Shown one piece after another: positions 1 to 10,962 of a stretch of DNA of 64,000 nt (position 1 is the first letter of the stretch; every line of letters starts with the position of its first letter). The notes under the pieces were generated by a model. The model worked only from the letters and a program-made list of their open reading frames with translations, was not told the DNA's origin and ran no database searches. Position numbers and translations under genes: made by a program. Origin of the DNA: Actinoplanes lutulentus (GTDB lineage Bacteria; Actinomycetota; Actinomycetes; Mycobacteriales; Micromonosporaceae); contig NZ_QLMJ01000004.1 in the NCBI RefSeq assembly GCF_003259845.1, positions 186,001 to 250,000 on the forward strand, written 5' to 3'.

Positions 1-1011
1 CAGCCCGGCGATCGTGGTGAGGACGAGCAGCAGCCCGATCGCGCGCGGCTCGCCGATCGACTCGACGTCGGCGAGCCGCAGCAGCCCGCCCCACGAGCCG
101 ATCAGGTAGAGCACGATCACCGAGGCGGCGGCACCGAGCGCGCCGATGACCGTGCCGGTGAGCACGTCGTTGTCCTTGGCGTGGCCCAGCTCGTGTGCGG
201 TCACCGAGACCACCTCGTCGGGCGTGGCCTCGGTCAGCATCGTGTCGTAGACGACGATCCGCCGGGTCGGCCCGAGCCCCGAGACGTACGCGTTCACCGC
301 CCTCGTCCGGCGCGACGCGTCGGCGACCAGCACGTCACGGACCGGCACCCCGTCGCGCTCGGCCAACGCGAGCAGCTCGGTGCGCAGCGGCCCCTCGGCC
401 ATCGGCGTGAACTTGTTGAAGATCGGCTCGACCAGCACCGGCAGCACGAACGACAGCAGCACGACCAGCCCGGCCACCCCGGCCGAGGCGAACGCCCACC
501 ACCAGTCGGGCGCGAAGTGGGTGATGGTGAAGAAGCCGGCCAGCACGAGACCGCCGAGCACGGCGCCGACCGCGTACGACTTCAGCATGTCGACCGCCCA
601 GCCGGACCAGCTCTGGGTGGAGATGCCGTAACGCACCACGACGGTGTGCCGCCAGATCGCGATCGGCAGGGTGACCAGCTCGGTGACGAGGACGACGAGC
701 AGCCCGCCGAACACCGCCTGGACCAGCCAGTGGTCGCCGACAGCACTGACCAGGCGGGCGCCGATCGGGGTCAGGCCGAGCACCGCCGCCATCGAGAGGC
801 CGATCGCCATCGCGGCGTACCGGCCGGGGCGCAGCTCGCCGTGGAAGTCACGGGCCCGCTCCACCTGCTCGGCGTCGAGCCGGGAGAGGGCATCGAGCTG
901 GTCGGCCCGGGGTGCGGGCGCGCGATGCCACGGGATTTTCGCCGCCGCGAACGCGGCCACCGCCGCGAACAGCACGACGAGCGCGGTTACGGCCCAAGCT
1001 CTCGGCGACAT
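1..1011 (-). CDS. M48 family zinc metalloprotease, 3' end outside window
   Basis: This is a Ste24/HtpX-like membrane protease read from an ATG at 1011. It runs off the left edge, so its C-terminus is missing. The N-terminus has a hydrophobic signal-anchor-like segment, followed by several further membrane spans. The zinc motif HELGH lies at about residues 273-277 (near 181-195), preceded by a segment reading YVSGLGPTRRIVVYDT, typical of M48 proteases just before HExxH. In the family the two histidines and a downstream glutamate bind zinc; the glutamate lies near or beyond the edge. AGGA sits 7 nt before the start. The hexamer TAGGAT 6 nt before it could instead mark a leaderless start. It follows the small Cys protein by 19 nt on the same strand. 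The substrate is unknown. Confidence 0.9.
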   Translation of the reverse strand, partial: MSPRAWAVTALVVLFAAVAAFAAAKIPWHRAPAPRADQLDALSRLDAEQVERARDFHGELRPGRYAAMAIGLSMAAVLGLTPIGARLVSAVGDHWLVQAVFGGLLVVLVTELVTLPIAIWRHTVVVRYGISTQSWSGWAVDMLKSYAVGAVLGGLVLAGFFTITHFAPDWWWAFASAGVAGLVVLLSFVLPVLVEPIFNKFTPMAEGPLRTELLALAERDGVPVRDVLVADASRRTRAVNAYVSGLGPTRRIVVYDTMLTEATPDEVVSVTAHELGHAKDNDVLTGTVIGALGAAASVIVLYLIGSWGGLLRLADVESIGEPRAIGLLLVLTTIAGL

Positions 1012-1030
1012 CTGATTATCCTAATCATGA

Positions 1031-1237
1031 TCACGCTACGTGCTTGCGGACCATGACCGGCGGCGGTGGTGTCTCCAGCAGCTCCACCTCGAATCCGGCG
1101 AGCTCGAACGTCTCGATCGCCCGCAGCTCGGCCGGTGTGAGGTCGGCCAGGCCGTCCGGGGTGTCGATGAGCGCGCTGACCAGACAGCCCTGGCACTCGG
1201 CGGTCCGCTCGGCGCAACGACCACAGTCAATGATCAT
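1031..1237 (-). CDS. conserved small Cys-motif protein (68 aa)
   Basis: This short protein begins MIIDCGRCAERTAECQGC and so carries two CxxC pairs in its first 20 residues, suggesting a small metal-binding knuckle or a redox pair. The rest is acidic and ends in a proline run. The start is well supported, because a GGAGGGG Shine-Dalgarno sequence stands just before the ATG. It lies between the NYN-domain gene upstream and the M48 protease downstream, all on one strand, so the three may be co-transcribed. I recognise it as a short conserved actinobacterial type of unknown function. I cannot assign a role. Confidence 0.75.
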   Translation of the reverse strand: MIIDCGRCAERTAECQGCLVSALIDTPDGLADLTPAELRAIETFELAGFEVELLETPPPPVMVRKHVA

Positions 1238-1292
1238 TACCCCTCCAATGTCGCGTGACAGTCACGCTAAGCGAGGGGTATGACACTTTTCC

Positions 1293-2654
1293 TTACGACC
1301 GGGACAACCTGCGGATCAGCGAGTCGGCACCCATCGGGTACGCCCCATGCCGGCGCACCCCGTCGGCCACCTCACGGTCGGAGGAGACCACGACGACCGG
1401 GCGGCCCGGTGGCTCGGCTCGCACCAGCTGCCGGATCAGTTCGTCGGCGGTCATCCCCTTGCGGGAGAAGAGCACCCGGACCCCACGCGGGGCCGGCGGC
1501 AGCCCGTGCACCCGCTCGGCGCCGTCGAAGACCACGGTGATCTCGTCGCCGGTCTGCGCCGCGATGCCACCCAGTCCGGTGATCAGTCGCTTGCGCTGCT
1601 GTTCCAGCGACATGTCGGCGAAGCCGCGCTTGGTCACGTTGTAACCGTCGACGACCAGGTGTGCCCGCGGCAGCGCGAGCAGCTGGTCGAGCCGGCCCGG
1701 GTCGTCGGTGTCCTGCGCACGGGCGCGGGAGCGCTCCGGAGCGCTCGGTGGCTCGGCCGACGCCTCGGCCACGAAGTCGGCGGGCAGCTTGTCGGCCGGG
1801 CCAAGGGCCAGCTCGCGGCGCAGCCCGCTGGCGGCCTGCCCGATCGTTTCGAGCAGCAGCCAGAGGCGGGCGTCGTCGACCGACCGCGCGTCCTTGGCGG
1901 CCTGCTTGCCGGTGGCCGCGGCGGCTTCCGCATCGGCCAGCCGGCCACGCATCCGGCGTAGCTCCGCATCATGGTCGAGGGCGGCCCGCGCCGCCCTCCC
2001 CTTTTCCGTCGCCAGCAGGTCGGCGGCACGTTTCTGGGTGGACAGCGCCTCACGCAGCGCCTTGCCCGTCGAGCGGGCCTCCTCGCGGAGCTGACCCATC
2101 TCCTCGCGGACCCGGGCGAGCTCGTCACGGAGCTTGTCGGCCTCGACCCGGGCGACCGTCCGGTCGTGCTCGGCGCGGACCGCGCGCTGTTCGGCGGCGC
2201 GCACCTGCCCGGCGATCGCGGCGCTGTCCGCCTCGGCGCGCACCGCGTCGCCGGCCGCGTCGATCAGCTCGCGCCAGCCGTCCGGCCTGGCCAGGTATGC
2301 CAGCGCGGCGACCTCGACCGGGTCGGCGGCGGCCGGGGCGACACCGTTGGTCACGGCCGCGCCGAGATCACCGGCCTCGGTGACCACCCGGGTGCCGATG
2401 CGCTGCCGGAAGAGCGGGTCGGCGACGAGCTGCGCGGCAATGTCACGGCCACCGAGCCGGGCCCGGCGATTCGGGGCGAACCGGGCGACCCGGCGCAGCG
2501 GCACGGGCAGCTCGTCACCGGGAAGGCCCGGAAGGGCCGCGGCGGCCAACACCATGATCCGCTGCCGGACGGCCTCCGGCAGGACCGGTTCGGGCACGAA
2601 CTCCTCCGCCGCCTCCTCATCGGGGCGGTCTTCGGGCTCGAGCGGCGCGGACAT
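1293..2654 (-). CDS. NYN (PIN-like) domain RNA-binding/nuclease protein
   Basis: The protein is about 453 residues. The last 120 residues form a YacP-like NYN domain: VVDGYNV near residue 330, a central VVFDGAE, and VVVSSDREV before the end. These carry the acidic residues that bind metal in PIN-like nucleases. The middle (about 150-300) is Ala/Arg/Glu-rich and predicted coiled coil. The acidic N-terminus looks disordered. I start at the ATG at 2654, which has GGGGAG directly upstream. A longer frame to 2726 lacks such a site and would overlap the divergent nuclease promoter. YacP/Rae1 of Bacillus is an mRNA endonuclease. Whether this larger actinobacterial form cuts RNA is inferred from the domain only. 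Confidence 0.88.
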   Translation of the reverse strand: MSAPLEPEDRPDEEAAEEFVPEPVLPEAVRQRIMVLAAAALPGLPGDELPVPLRRVARFAPNRRARLGGRDIAAQLVADPLFRQRIGTRVVTEAGDLGAAVTNGVAPAAADPVEVAALAYLARPDGWRELIDAAGDAVRAEADSAAIAGQVRAAEQRAVRAEHDRTVARVEADKLRDELARVREEMGQLREEARSTGKALREALSTQKRAADLLATEKGRAARAALDHDAELRRMRGRLADAEAAAATGKQAAKDARSVDDARLWLLLETIGQAASGLRRELALGPADKLPADFVAEASAEPPSAPERSRARAQDTDDPGRLDQLLALPRAHLVVDGYNVTKRGFADMSLEQQRKRLITGLGGIAAQTGDEITVVFDGAERVHGLPPAPRGVRVLFSRKGMTADELIRQLVRAEPPGRPVVVVSSDREVADGVRRHGAYPMGADSLIRRLSRS

Positions 2655-2749
2655 CTCCCCATTCTCACACCGGCCATGACCGATTGGCCTCTTGGAGCAA
2701 GTGATCTTTTCAAAGGGAACTGTCATACCCCTTGTCTAAGGTGCCGCCC

Positions 2750-4486
2750 GTGACACAACCCGCATACGTGCAGGGCACTCTGGACTCGCTGCTGACCGCT
2801 GACGGATCGGTCGACCCCGCGGCCGTGTCCCTCGCGGACACCACGTTCGTCGTGCTCGACCTGGAGACCACCGGCGGCGCCGCGGACGGCGCGGGCATCA
2901 CCGAGATCGGCGCCGTCAAGGTCCGTGCGGGCGAGCAGCTCGGCGAGTTCGCCACGCTGGTCAACCCGGGTGTGCCGCTGCCGCCGTTCATCACCGTCCT
3001 GACCGGCATCACCGAGTCGATGCTGCGGCCGGCCCCGCCGATCGAGACGGTCCTGCCCACCCTGCTGGAGTTCCTGCGCGGCGCGGTGCTGGTGGCGCAC
3101 AACGCGCCCTACGACGTCGGCTTCCTCAAGGCCGCGTGTGCCCGGCACGGTTACCCCTGGCCGCAGATCCGGGTGCTGGACACCGCGGCGCTGGCCCGCC
3201 GGGCGCTGACCCGTGACGAGGTGCCCAACCGCAAGCTCGGCACCCTGGCCCGGTTCTTCCGCTCCGAGGTCGAGCCGAACCACCGGGCCCTCGACGATGC
3301 GAAAGCCACCGTCGACGTGCTGCACGGCCTGATCGAGCGGCTCGGCAGCTTCAAGGTCCACTCGTTGGGTGACGCGATCGAGTTCGCCAAGGCGGTCACC
3401 CCGGCGCAGCGCCGCCAGCGCCATCTCGCCGACGGCCTGCCGCACGTGCCCGGCGTCTACCTGTTCCGGGCCGCCGACGACCGGCCGCTCTACGTCGGCA
3501 CGTCCAAGGACATCGCCACCCGGGTCCGCAGTTACTTCACCGCGGCGGAAAAGCGGGCGCGGATCTCCGAGATGCTCACCGCCGCGGTCCGGGTCGAGGC
3601 CGTCGAGTGCGCCCACTCGCTGGAGGCCGAGGTCCGTGAGCTGCGGATGATCGCGACACACGCCCCGCCGTACAACCGCAGGTCCAAATACCCGGAGCGG
3701 GTCGTCTGGCTGAAACTGACCGCTGAGGCGTACCCGAGATTGTCGGTTGTTCGTCGTTTCGCCGACGATGGCGCGACCTATCTCGGCCCGTTCTCGTCGC
3801 GGCGCACCGCCGAGCTGGCGGCCGCCGGCGTCTACGACGCCGTCCCCTTGCGGCAGTGCAACCACAAACTCTCCCTCAAGACCAAGACGCCGGCCTGCGC
3901 GCTGGCTGAGCTCGGGAAATGCCCGGCACCCTGCGAGCACGAGATCTCCACCCAGGAGTACGACGTACGCGCGGCGCTCCCGTTCCGCACTGCCACCTCG
4001 GGCGATCCCGGCCCGGTCGTCGACGCGCTGATGTCCCGCATCGACGTGCTGTCCGGCAACCAGCGTTACGAGGAGGCCGCGACCGTTCGCTCCCGTCTGG
4101 TGGCCCTGCTGCGCGCCCTGATCCGGATGCAGAAACTGGAGGCGCTGACCAGCATGAGCGAGCTGGTGGCGGCCCGCCGCGACGACAAGGGTGGCTGGGA
4201 GATCTCGGTGGTCCGGCACGGCCGGCTGGCCGCCGCGGCGACCTCGCCGCCCCGGGCGCATCCCCGCCCGACGCTCGACGCCGCGCGGATGACGGCCGAG
4301 ACGGTCCTTCCCGGACCGGGCCCGGTGCACGCCGCGTCGGCCGAGGAGACCGAGCGGATCCTGGCGTGGCTGGAGAAGCCTGACACCCGCTTGGTGGAAA
4401 CCGCCGGCGACTGGGTGTCACCGGTTCGTGGCGCCGCGCGTTTCGCCACCCTGCTCAGCAGGGCTGAGGGTGCCTCTTCGGCCTAA
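2750..4486 (+). CDS. DEDDh 3'-5' exonuclease fused to UvrC-like GIY-YIG domain
   Basis: This 578-residue protein joins two nuclease modules. Residues about 33-190 are a DnaQ/epsilon-like DEDDh exonuclease, with VVLDLETTGG giving the first two acidic ligands, VAHNAPYDVGF the third, and HRALDDAKAT the catalytic His and last Asp. Residues about 232-310 are a GIY-YIG domain (GVYLF and LYVGTSKD...R). Near residue 440 there is a UVR-like helix pair (YEEAATVRSRL). The C-terminal UvrC endonuclease half is absent, so it is not UvrC. Mycobacterium tuberculosis Rv2191 has, from memory, the same build and the same neighbours. I use the GTG at 2750 because AAGG lies 9 nt before it. A TTG at 2732 and a GTG at 2741 are alternatives. 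A repair role is inferred. Confidence 0.93.
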   Translation: MTQPAYVQGTLDSLLTADGSVDPAAVSLADTTFVVLDLETTGGAADGAGITEIGAVKVRAGEQLGEFATLVNPGVPLPPFITVLTGITESMLRPAPPIETVLPTLLEFLRGAVLVAHNAPYDVGFLKAACARHGYPWPQIRVLDTAALARRALTRDEVPNRKLGTLARFFRSEVEPNHRALDDAKATVDVLHGLIERLGSFKVHSLGDAIEFAKAVTPAQRRQRHLADGLPHVPGVYLFRAADDRPLYVGTSKDIATRVRSYFTAAEKRARISEMLTAAVRVEAVECAHSLEAEVRELRMIATHAPPYNRRSKYPERVVWLKLTAEAYPRLSVVRRFADDGATYLGPFSSRRTAELAAAGVYDAVPLRQCNHKLSLKTKTPACALAELGKCPAPCEHEISTQEYDVRAALPFRTATSGDPGPVVDALMSRIDVLSGNQRYEEAATVRSRLVALLRALIRMQKLEALTSMSELVAARRDDKGGWEISVVRHGRLAAAATSPPRAHPRPTLDAARMTAETVLPGPGPVHAASAEETERILAWLEKPDTRLVETAGDWVSPVRGAARFATLLSRAEGASSA

Positions 4487-4584
4487 GACTCGTCCGTTCG
4501 CCTATCCGTAACTGACCGTTCGGATGACGCTTGCTCGCTTAGGCTGTAAGGCACGCGCGACCCTCGTGGTGATTCACCTCATTT

Positions 4585-4615
4585 GGCGGCTTGATGCCTT
4601 TGGCGATCAGCCGCC
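4585..4615 (+). other. hairpin in the 208-bp gap before the RelA/SpoT gene
   Basis: GGCGGC (4585-4590) pairs with GCCGCC (4610-4615). Inside it, TGAT/GATCA and GCC/GGC extend the stem around a TTT loop. No T-run follows, so it is not a classical terminator. It could be a 3' processing structure for the upstream nuclease mRNA or part of the leader of the downstream gene. The rest of 4487-4694 shows nothing else I can name. Confidence 0.5.
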
Positions 4616-4694
4616 TCGGTGCTTCGCTAGCAGGGAGACGCGGGGCGACTCCAAGCTTCAGGTGGAGCTGGACGATCGGTGAGGGGGTGTCCGG

Positions 4695-6467
<1,773 letters not shown>

Positions 6468-6474
6468 GCCCGGA

Positions 6475-6480
6475 TAGCCT
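6475..6480 (+). promoter_or_regulatory. -10-like TAGCCT before the Nudix gene (leaderless type)
   Basis: TAGCCT fits the actinobacterial TAnnnT -10 pattern and ends 7 nt before the GTG start at 6488. No Shine-Dalgarno sequence is present, so transcription probably starts at the GTG itself. Confidence 0.55.
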
Positions 6481-6487
6481 TACCCGC

Positions 6488-7012
6488 GTGAAAACTCCTC
6501 GGCAATTGCGCGGCCTCGCTTATCAGGTCTTCTATGGGCTGCCGTTGCCGCTGCGCCGCCAGATCGCCCGCGCGGTCTCCCCCAAATACCTCGTCGGCGC
6601 GGTCACCGTGATCCGCGATGCGGAGGCGCCCGAGCGCCTCCTTCTGCTGCGTCAGCCGCCGGGCCGCGGGTGGGGACTTCCCGCCGGTTTACTCAAGCGC
6701 CGCGAATTGCCCGCTGTGGGTGCCGCGCGCGAGCTTTTCGAAGAGGCTGGGGTACGCCTGGAGCCAGGCGACCTGACACCCGGTAATCCGAACGCCATCG
6801 TCCACCCCAACGGCGGCGTGGTCGACACGGTCTGGTTCGGTTCCGTCCCGGCGTCGAGCACCACCCTGACCGTCGACGGCGGCGAGGTGATCGAGGCGGC
6901 CTGGTTCTCGATCGACGACCTGCCGAAACTCACCTGGCCGACCGAGCGGCTGCTCGGCATCTACGGCATCGGCCCGCGCGCTGTCGCGCCCTCGCACGAG
7001 GATCAGAAGTGA
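6488..7012 (+). CDS. Nudix hydrolase
   Basis: This 174-residue protein has a complete Nudix box at about residues 62-84. The G, the E six residues on, and the REL-x-EE-x-G core (ARELFEEAGV) fit the G-x5-E-x7-RE-U-x-EE-x-G-U pattern that binds the catalytic metals. Family members cleave nucleoside diphosphates linked to another group. The substrate cannot be read from the sequence. The preceding PGRGWGLPAG strand is typical of the fold. Its stop overlaps the start of the next gene by 4 nt, so it is probably translationally coupled to a nucleotidyltransferase-like protein. That suggests a role in clearing or balancing nucleotide-sugars. The upstream signal indicates a leaderless mRNA. Confidence 0.9.
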   Translation: MKTPRQLRGLAYQVFYGLPLPLRRQIARAVSPKYLVGAVTVIRDAEAPERLLLLRQPPGRGWGLPAGLLKRRELPAVGAARELFEEAGVRLEPGDLTPGNPNAIVHPNGGVVDTVWFGSVPASSTTLTVDGGEVIEAAWFSIDDLPKLTWPTERLLGIYGIGPRAVAPSHEDQK

Positions 7013-7848
7013 CAGCCGAAGTCTGCGGCGTCGTTCTCGCGGCCGGTGAGGGCCAGCGTCTGCGCCCGCTCACCGAGCTCGTTCCGAAGGCTCTCTGCCC
7101 GATCGGCAACATCCCGCTGCTGGATCTCGCCCTGCGCCGCCTGTCCGGTGTCGGCCTGGCCGGTCCCGCGTCGATCGCCGTCAACGCCGCCTACCTGGCC
7201 GACCAGGTCGTCGCCCACGTCGGTGACCGCGCCCACCTGTCGGTCGAGCCGGACGGCCCGCTCGGCACGTCCGGCGGCATCGGCCGGATGAAGAACTGGA
7301 TCGACGGGCGGGGCGCGCTCGCCGGCAACGCCGACGCGTACCTGACCGACCCGGCCCGCGAGCCCGGCAAGGACATCGCCGCCCTGCTGGAGGGCTGGTC
7401 CGGCGAGACCGTGCGGATGCTGGTCCTGCCCTGCCGCGACGGCGAGACCGGCGGCTTCAGCGGCATGCGCTTCGGCGGCTTCTCCCTGCTGCCCTGGCGG
7501 TACATCAAGGACCTGACCGACGAGGACAGCAGCCTGGTACGCACAGCCTGGCGCCCCGCCGAGGCAGCGGGCGAGCTGGAGCTGGTGCCGTACGAAGGCT
7601 TCTACCTGGACACCGGCGTCCCTGCCGATTACCTGGCCGCCAACCTGCACGCGGCGGCCGGGGCGAACCTGGTGGCCGAGTCAGCCACGGTGACCGGCGA
7701 GGTGACCCATTCAGTGGTCGGCAGCGGCGCCCAGGTGGCCGGCACCGTCTCGAACTGCGTGATCTGGCCCGGTGCCACCGTCGCGGCCGGCGAGACCCTC
7801 ACCGGCGTGATCCGGGCGCACACCGGCCTGACCGTCCCAGCTCTCTGA
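7009..7848 (+). CDS. nucleotidyltransferase, sugar-1-phosphate NTP transferase-like
   Basis: The N-terminus has the nucleotide-binding signature of this superfamily (VVLAAGEGQRLRPLT followed by VPKALCPIG). It is followed by GPLGTSGGI and, in the middle, GFYLDTGVPADYL, which resembles the D-x-G-x-P-xx-Y-L motif of mannose-1-phosphate guanylyltransferases. The last 60 residues look like a short left-handed beta-helix (AVTGEV..SVVGSGAQV..CVIWPGATV). At 279 residues it is short for the family and lacks a long acyltransferase domain. It starts with GTG inside the end of the Nudix gene. The likely activity is making an NDP-sugar. Whether GDP-mannose or another product is made is not determined here. 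Confidence 0.85.
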   Translation: MTAEVCGVVLAAGEGQRLRPLTELVPKALCPIGNIPLLDLALRRLSGVGLAGPASIAVNAAYLADQVVAHVGDRAHLSVEPDGPLGTSGGIGRMKNWIDGRGALAGNADAYLTDPAREPGKDIAALLEGWSGETVRMLVLPCRDGETGGFSGMRFGGFSLLPWRYIKDLTDEDSSLVRTAWRPAEAAGELELVPYEGFYLDTGVPADYLAANLHAAAGANLVAESATVTGEVTHSVVGSGAQVAGTVSNCVIWPGATVAAGETLTGVIRAHTGLTVPAL

Positions 7849-7904
7849 TCCACGTGGTTAGCATGGGTCCGACTGGTTTTCGCTCAATGCTGAGGAGCCC
7901 GCAG

Positions 7905-8192
7905 GTGAACACCGCGATCGTCCACATCGACTGCGCCACCGACTCGATCCCCGAGGTTGCCGAGGCGCTGGCCTCGCTGGAAGGCGTCAGCGAGGTCTAC
8001 TCGGTCGCCGGCGGCGTGGACCTGATCGCGATCGTGCGAGTGCCGCGCTTCGACGACATCGCCGAGGTGATCGCCGGCAAGATCTCGAAGACGCCCGGCG
8101 TGATCAACAGCGAGACGTTCGTGGCGTTCCGGGCGTACTCCAAGCACGACCTGGAGGACGCCTTCGCGATCGGCCTCCCCGACGCCGACTGA
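7905..8192 (+). CDS. Lrp/AsnC ligand-binding domain protein without HTH
   Basis: The 95-residue product is only the RAM/AsnC ligand-binding fold (VHIDC..., LEGVSEVYSVAGGVDLIAIVRV, ISKTPGVINSETFVAFRAYSK). The DNA-binding helix-turn-helix of full Lrp is missing, so it is not a stand-alone repressor. Such single-domain forms occur widely in actinobacteria and may sense amino acids or pair with another protein. The GTG at 7905 is preferred because GAGGAG lies 7 nt upstream. An in-frame GTG at 7854 would add unrelated residues. TAGCAT at 7859-7864 is a possible -10 with a short leader. It converges on qcrB across a strong terminator. Confidence 0.85.
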   Translation: MNTAIVHIDCATDSIPEVAEALASLEGVSEVYSVAGGVDLIAIVRVPRFDDIAEVIAGKISKTPGVINSETFVAFRAYSKHDLEDAFAIGLPDAD

Positions 8193-8210
8193 ATTCTTCA
8201 AGACCAGCGA

Positions 8211-8240
8211 AAAGGCCCGCCGCATCCGCGACGGGCCTTT
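8211..8240. terminator. bidirectional hairpin terminator between AsnC-like gene and qcrB
   Basis: AAAGGCCCG (8211-8219) pairs perfectly with CGGGCCTTT (8232-8240) around a 12-nt loop. The A- and T-rich ends of the stem can serve either strand, which fits its place between convergent genes. Confidence 0.8.
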
Positions 8241-8257
8241 CGTGTGGAACCTGTGGA

Positions 8258-9859
8258 TCAGCGGCCGGACTTGATCTCTTCCCGCTTCACCGGACCGCCG
8301 ACGGCCGGGGAGACCGGCACCTCGGCGGGCTTCTCGACCGGGAAGAAGAAGCCCTTCACCGCGGGAGCCAGAGCGCCGACGCGGTTCATCTTCTTCGGTA
8401 CGACCCAGCCGGCGTACTCCAGCGGCACCGGGTGGCCGTGCTCGTCGACCGGGCCCAGAGGCTGGTGGACCTCGATGAACTGGCCGTTCGGCAGGCGCTT
8501 GATGATGCCGGTCTCGACACCGTGGGCGAGTACCTGACGGTCGTGCTGCTGGAGACCCAGGCAGATGCGGACCGAGATGTAGTACGCCAGCGGCGGCAGG
8601 ATCAGCAGGCCGATGCGGCCGGCCCAGGTCATCGCGTTCAGGCTGATGTGGAACTTGTCGGCGATGACGTCGTTGGAGCCGGAGATCGTGGCGACCATGA
8701 AGAACGAGAACGCCATCATGCCGATGCCGACCCGCTCCGGGTTGTCACGAGGACGCTCCAGCAGGTGGTGCAGACGCTTGTCCTTCAACTTCCGCGCTTC
8801 CAGCCACGGGTACGCCAGCGGCAGCGTGAACAGCGCGCCGAGGCCGACCACGGCCGGCCAGAACATCGGCGGGAGGCTGTAGTTGAAGATGTAGATCTGC
8901 CAGTTCGGCATGAGACGGACCAGGCCGTCCATGAACATGACGTAGAAGTCAGGCTGCGAGGCCGAGGAGACCTCGGACGCCCGGTACGGCCCGAACAGCC
9001 AGATCGGGTTGATCTGGAAGAGGCCGGCCATCAGGGCGATGACGCCGAAGACGGCCATGAAGAAGCCGCCCTGCTTCATCGCGTACCGCGGGAACATCCG
9101 CTCGCCGACGACGTTCTCGTTGGTCCGCATCGGGCCCGGCCACTGGGTGTGCTTCTGCTTGAAGACGATGCCCAGGTGAGCCGCGATCAGGCCGAGCAGG
9201 ATGCCCGGGATGAGCAGCACGTGCGCGATGTAGAACCGGCCGATGATCAGCTCGCCGGGGAACTCGCCGCCGAAGATCGCGGCGGAGAGCCAGGTGCCGA
9301 TGACCGGGAGGGTCAGCATGATCGCCGAGGCGATGCGAAGACCGGTGCCGGAGAGGCCGTCGTCCGGGAGCGAGTAACCGGTGAAGCCGGCGAAGAACCC
9401 GAGCAGGAAGAGCAGGATGCCGATGACCCAGTTGACCTCACGCGGCTTGCGGAACGCGCCGGTGAAGAAGACACGGGCCATGTGCACGATGATCGACGCC
9501 ATGAACAGCAGCGCTGCCCAGTGGTGCATCTGCCGCATGAAGAGGCCACCACGGACCTCGAACGACAGGTGCAGCGACGACGCGTACGCGGCCGACATCT
9601 CGGTACCGCGCAGGCCCAGGTAGGACCCGTCGTACGCGATTTCCTTCATCGACGGGTCGAAGAAGAGCGTCAGGAACACGCCGCTGAGCAGCAGCACGAT
9701 GAACGAGAACAGGGCGATCTCGCCGAGCAGGAACGACCAGTGGTCGGGGAAGACCTTGTTCAGCAGGCCCCGCAGAGGGGTCGCCCCCTGGAACCGGTCA
9801 TCAGCGCCCTTGGCGAAGTTGACCGGAGCCTGTGCGAGGTCAATTTTTCGGCGCTTCAC
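8258..9859 (-). CDS. qcrB: cytochrome bc1 complex cytochrome b subunit
   Basis: QcrB carries the two b hemes and both quinone sites of the actinobacterial bc1-aa3 supercomplex, passing electrons from menaquinol to the Rieske protein and cytochrome cc. The 533-residue protein has about eight hydrophobic helices. Histidines for the hemes lie in the HLSFEVRGG...RQMHHW...[10 protein letters not shown] stretch (about 95-125) and around IAHVLL...IAAHLG near residue 215. The PDFY motif corresponds to the PEWY Qo-site motif of other cytochromes b. The hydrophilic C-terminal extension is typical of the actinobacterial subunit. It is the last gene of qcrC-qcrA-qcrB, overlapping qcrA by 4 nt, and ends at the bidirectional terminator. 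Confidence 0.98.
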   Translation of the reverse strand: MKRRKIDLAQAPVNFAKGADDRFQGATPLRGLLNKVFPDHWSFLLGEIALFSFIVLLLSGVFLTLFFDPSMKEIAYDGSYLGLRGTEMSAAYASSLHLSFEVRGGLFMRQMHHWAALLFMASIIVHMARVFFTGAFRKPREVNWVIGILLFLLGFFAGFTGYSLPDDGLSGTGLRIASAIMLTLPVIGTWLSAAIFGGEFPGELIIGRFYIAHVLLIPGILLGLIAAHLGIVFKQKHTQWPGPMRTNENVVGERMFPRYAMKQGGFFMAVFGVIALMAGLFQINPIWLFGPYRASEVSSASQPDFYVMFMDGLVRLMPNWQIYIFNYSLPPMFWPAVVGLGALFTLPLAYPWLEARKLKDKRLHHLLERPRDNPERVGIGMMAFSFFMVATISGSNDVIADKFHISLNAMTWAGRIGLLILPPLAYYISVRICLGLQQHDRQVLAHGVETGIIKRLPNGQFIEVHQPLGPVDEHGHPVPLEYAGWVVPKKMNRVGALAPAVKGFFFPVEKPAEVPVSPAVGGPVKREEIKSGR

Positions 9860-10962
9860 GGCCGCTCCCAGAAGTCAGGTCCGACGGTGTCCTTGAAGTC
9901 GGACGCTGCCACGAAGAAACCTTCCTCGTCCACTGTAAGCGGCAGCATCGGCAGACGCCGGGTCGCGGGTCCGAAAACCGGCTGCGCGTTGTTGGTGATG
10001 AGGAACTGCGACTGGTGGCACGGGCACAGCAGACGGTTCGTCTGCTGCTCGTACAGGCTCGCCGGGCAGCCGGCGTGCGTGCAGATCTTGGAGAACGCGA
10101 CGAAGTTGCCCCACATCGAGCCGACGTTTCGGCCGTTCTTGTCGGATTCCGCATTTCGCCGCGTCTCGGCCGCGTCGTCCGCCCGCAGGTGGATCAGCAG
10201 CGTCGGAGAGTCGGCCCAGTGGTTGGTCGCACCGTGCGGGATGCCGGGGAACACGGTCATCTGACCGCCGGTGGTGACGTCCTCGGGCCGGATCGGGCTG
10301 CCGTCCTCGCGGGTGAGCCGAACCAGCTCGCCGCCGTTGTTACCGGGGTTGAAGCCGGTGGTGTACATCATCGGGAGATCACCCTTGTGCGGGTTCTCGA
10401 TGAGGCCACCGACGATCGGCGCGGCGATCGCGATACCGACCGGCGCGAGGCCGAGCGCGATCGCACCCTTCAGCAGGGGCCGCCGCTGCACACCGAGCTC
10501 GTCGGCGACGAACAGCGCCGTCTGCCCGGTGATCAGCCGCTCTTCGTCCGACGACGGGTCGCCGTGCCGCTGCTGGATCGAGAGTTCGTGCGGCAGCAGC
10601 TTCTTGGCCCAGGCCAGGATGCCGTAGCCGAGCGCCAGCAGGCCGAAGCCGAGCGTCAGGCCCAGGATCGGCGTGAAGTAGTCGCTCCGCGTGTGGCCGA
10701 GCTCGAACTCCCACGGCCAGACGATGTAGAAGACGATGAACGCCAGGGTGAGGACCCCGGAGATGGCGAACAGCAGGGCGATGTTGCGGACGACCCGCTT
10801 CTCCGCCTTGGAGTTCTGCCCGTGGAACTGGGACTCGTACGTGACGATCTCGATGTCGTCGCGCCGGAGCCCTTCCTTGACGATGTCGAATCGCGTCAGG
10901 TGCGGGTCGTTCACGTCGACCGGCGGGGTGCCGGCCTCGCCCGCGTGGTGCACAGCCGTCAT
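9856..10962 (-). CDS. qcrA: cytochrome bc1 complex Rieske iron-sulfur subunit
   Basis: This subunit takes an electron from menaquinol with a 2Fe-2S cluster. The two cluster motifs are clear near the C-terminus: CTHAGC and CPCHQSQF, each giving one Cys and one His, with the extra cysteines that form the Rieske disulfide. The protein is 368 residues with several N-terminal membrane segments ([20 protein letters not shown] among them), as in the three-helix actinobacterial type, rather than the single anchor of mitochondrial Rieske proteins. A twin-basic stretch QRRPLLKG precedes the last helix. It overlaps qcrC upstream and qcrB downstream by 4 nt each, so the three genes are translationally coupled. 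Confidence 0.97.
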   Translation of the reverse strand: MTAVHHAGEAGTPPVDVNDPHLTRFDIVKEGLRRDDIEIVTYESQFHGQNSKAEKRVVRNIALLFAISGVLTLAFIVFYIVWPWEFELGHTRSDYFTPILGLTLGFGLLALGYGILAWAKKLLPHELSIQQRHGDPSSDEERLITGQTALFVADELGVQRRPLLKGAIALGLAPVGIAIAAPIVGGLIENPHKGDLPMMYTTGFNPGNNGGELVRLTREDGSPIRPEDVTTGGQMTVFPGIPHGATNHWADSPTLLIHLRADDAAETRRNAESDKNGRNVGSMWGNFVAFSKICTHAGCPASLYEQQTNRLLCPCHQSQFLITNNAQPVFGPATRRLPMLPLTVDEEGFFVAASDFKDTVGPDFWERP

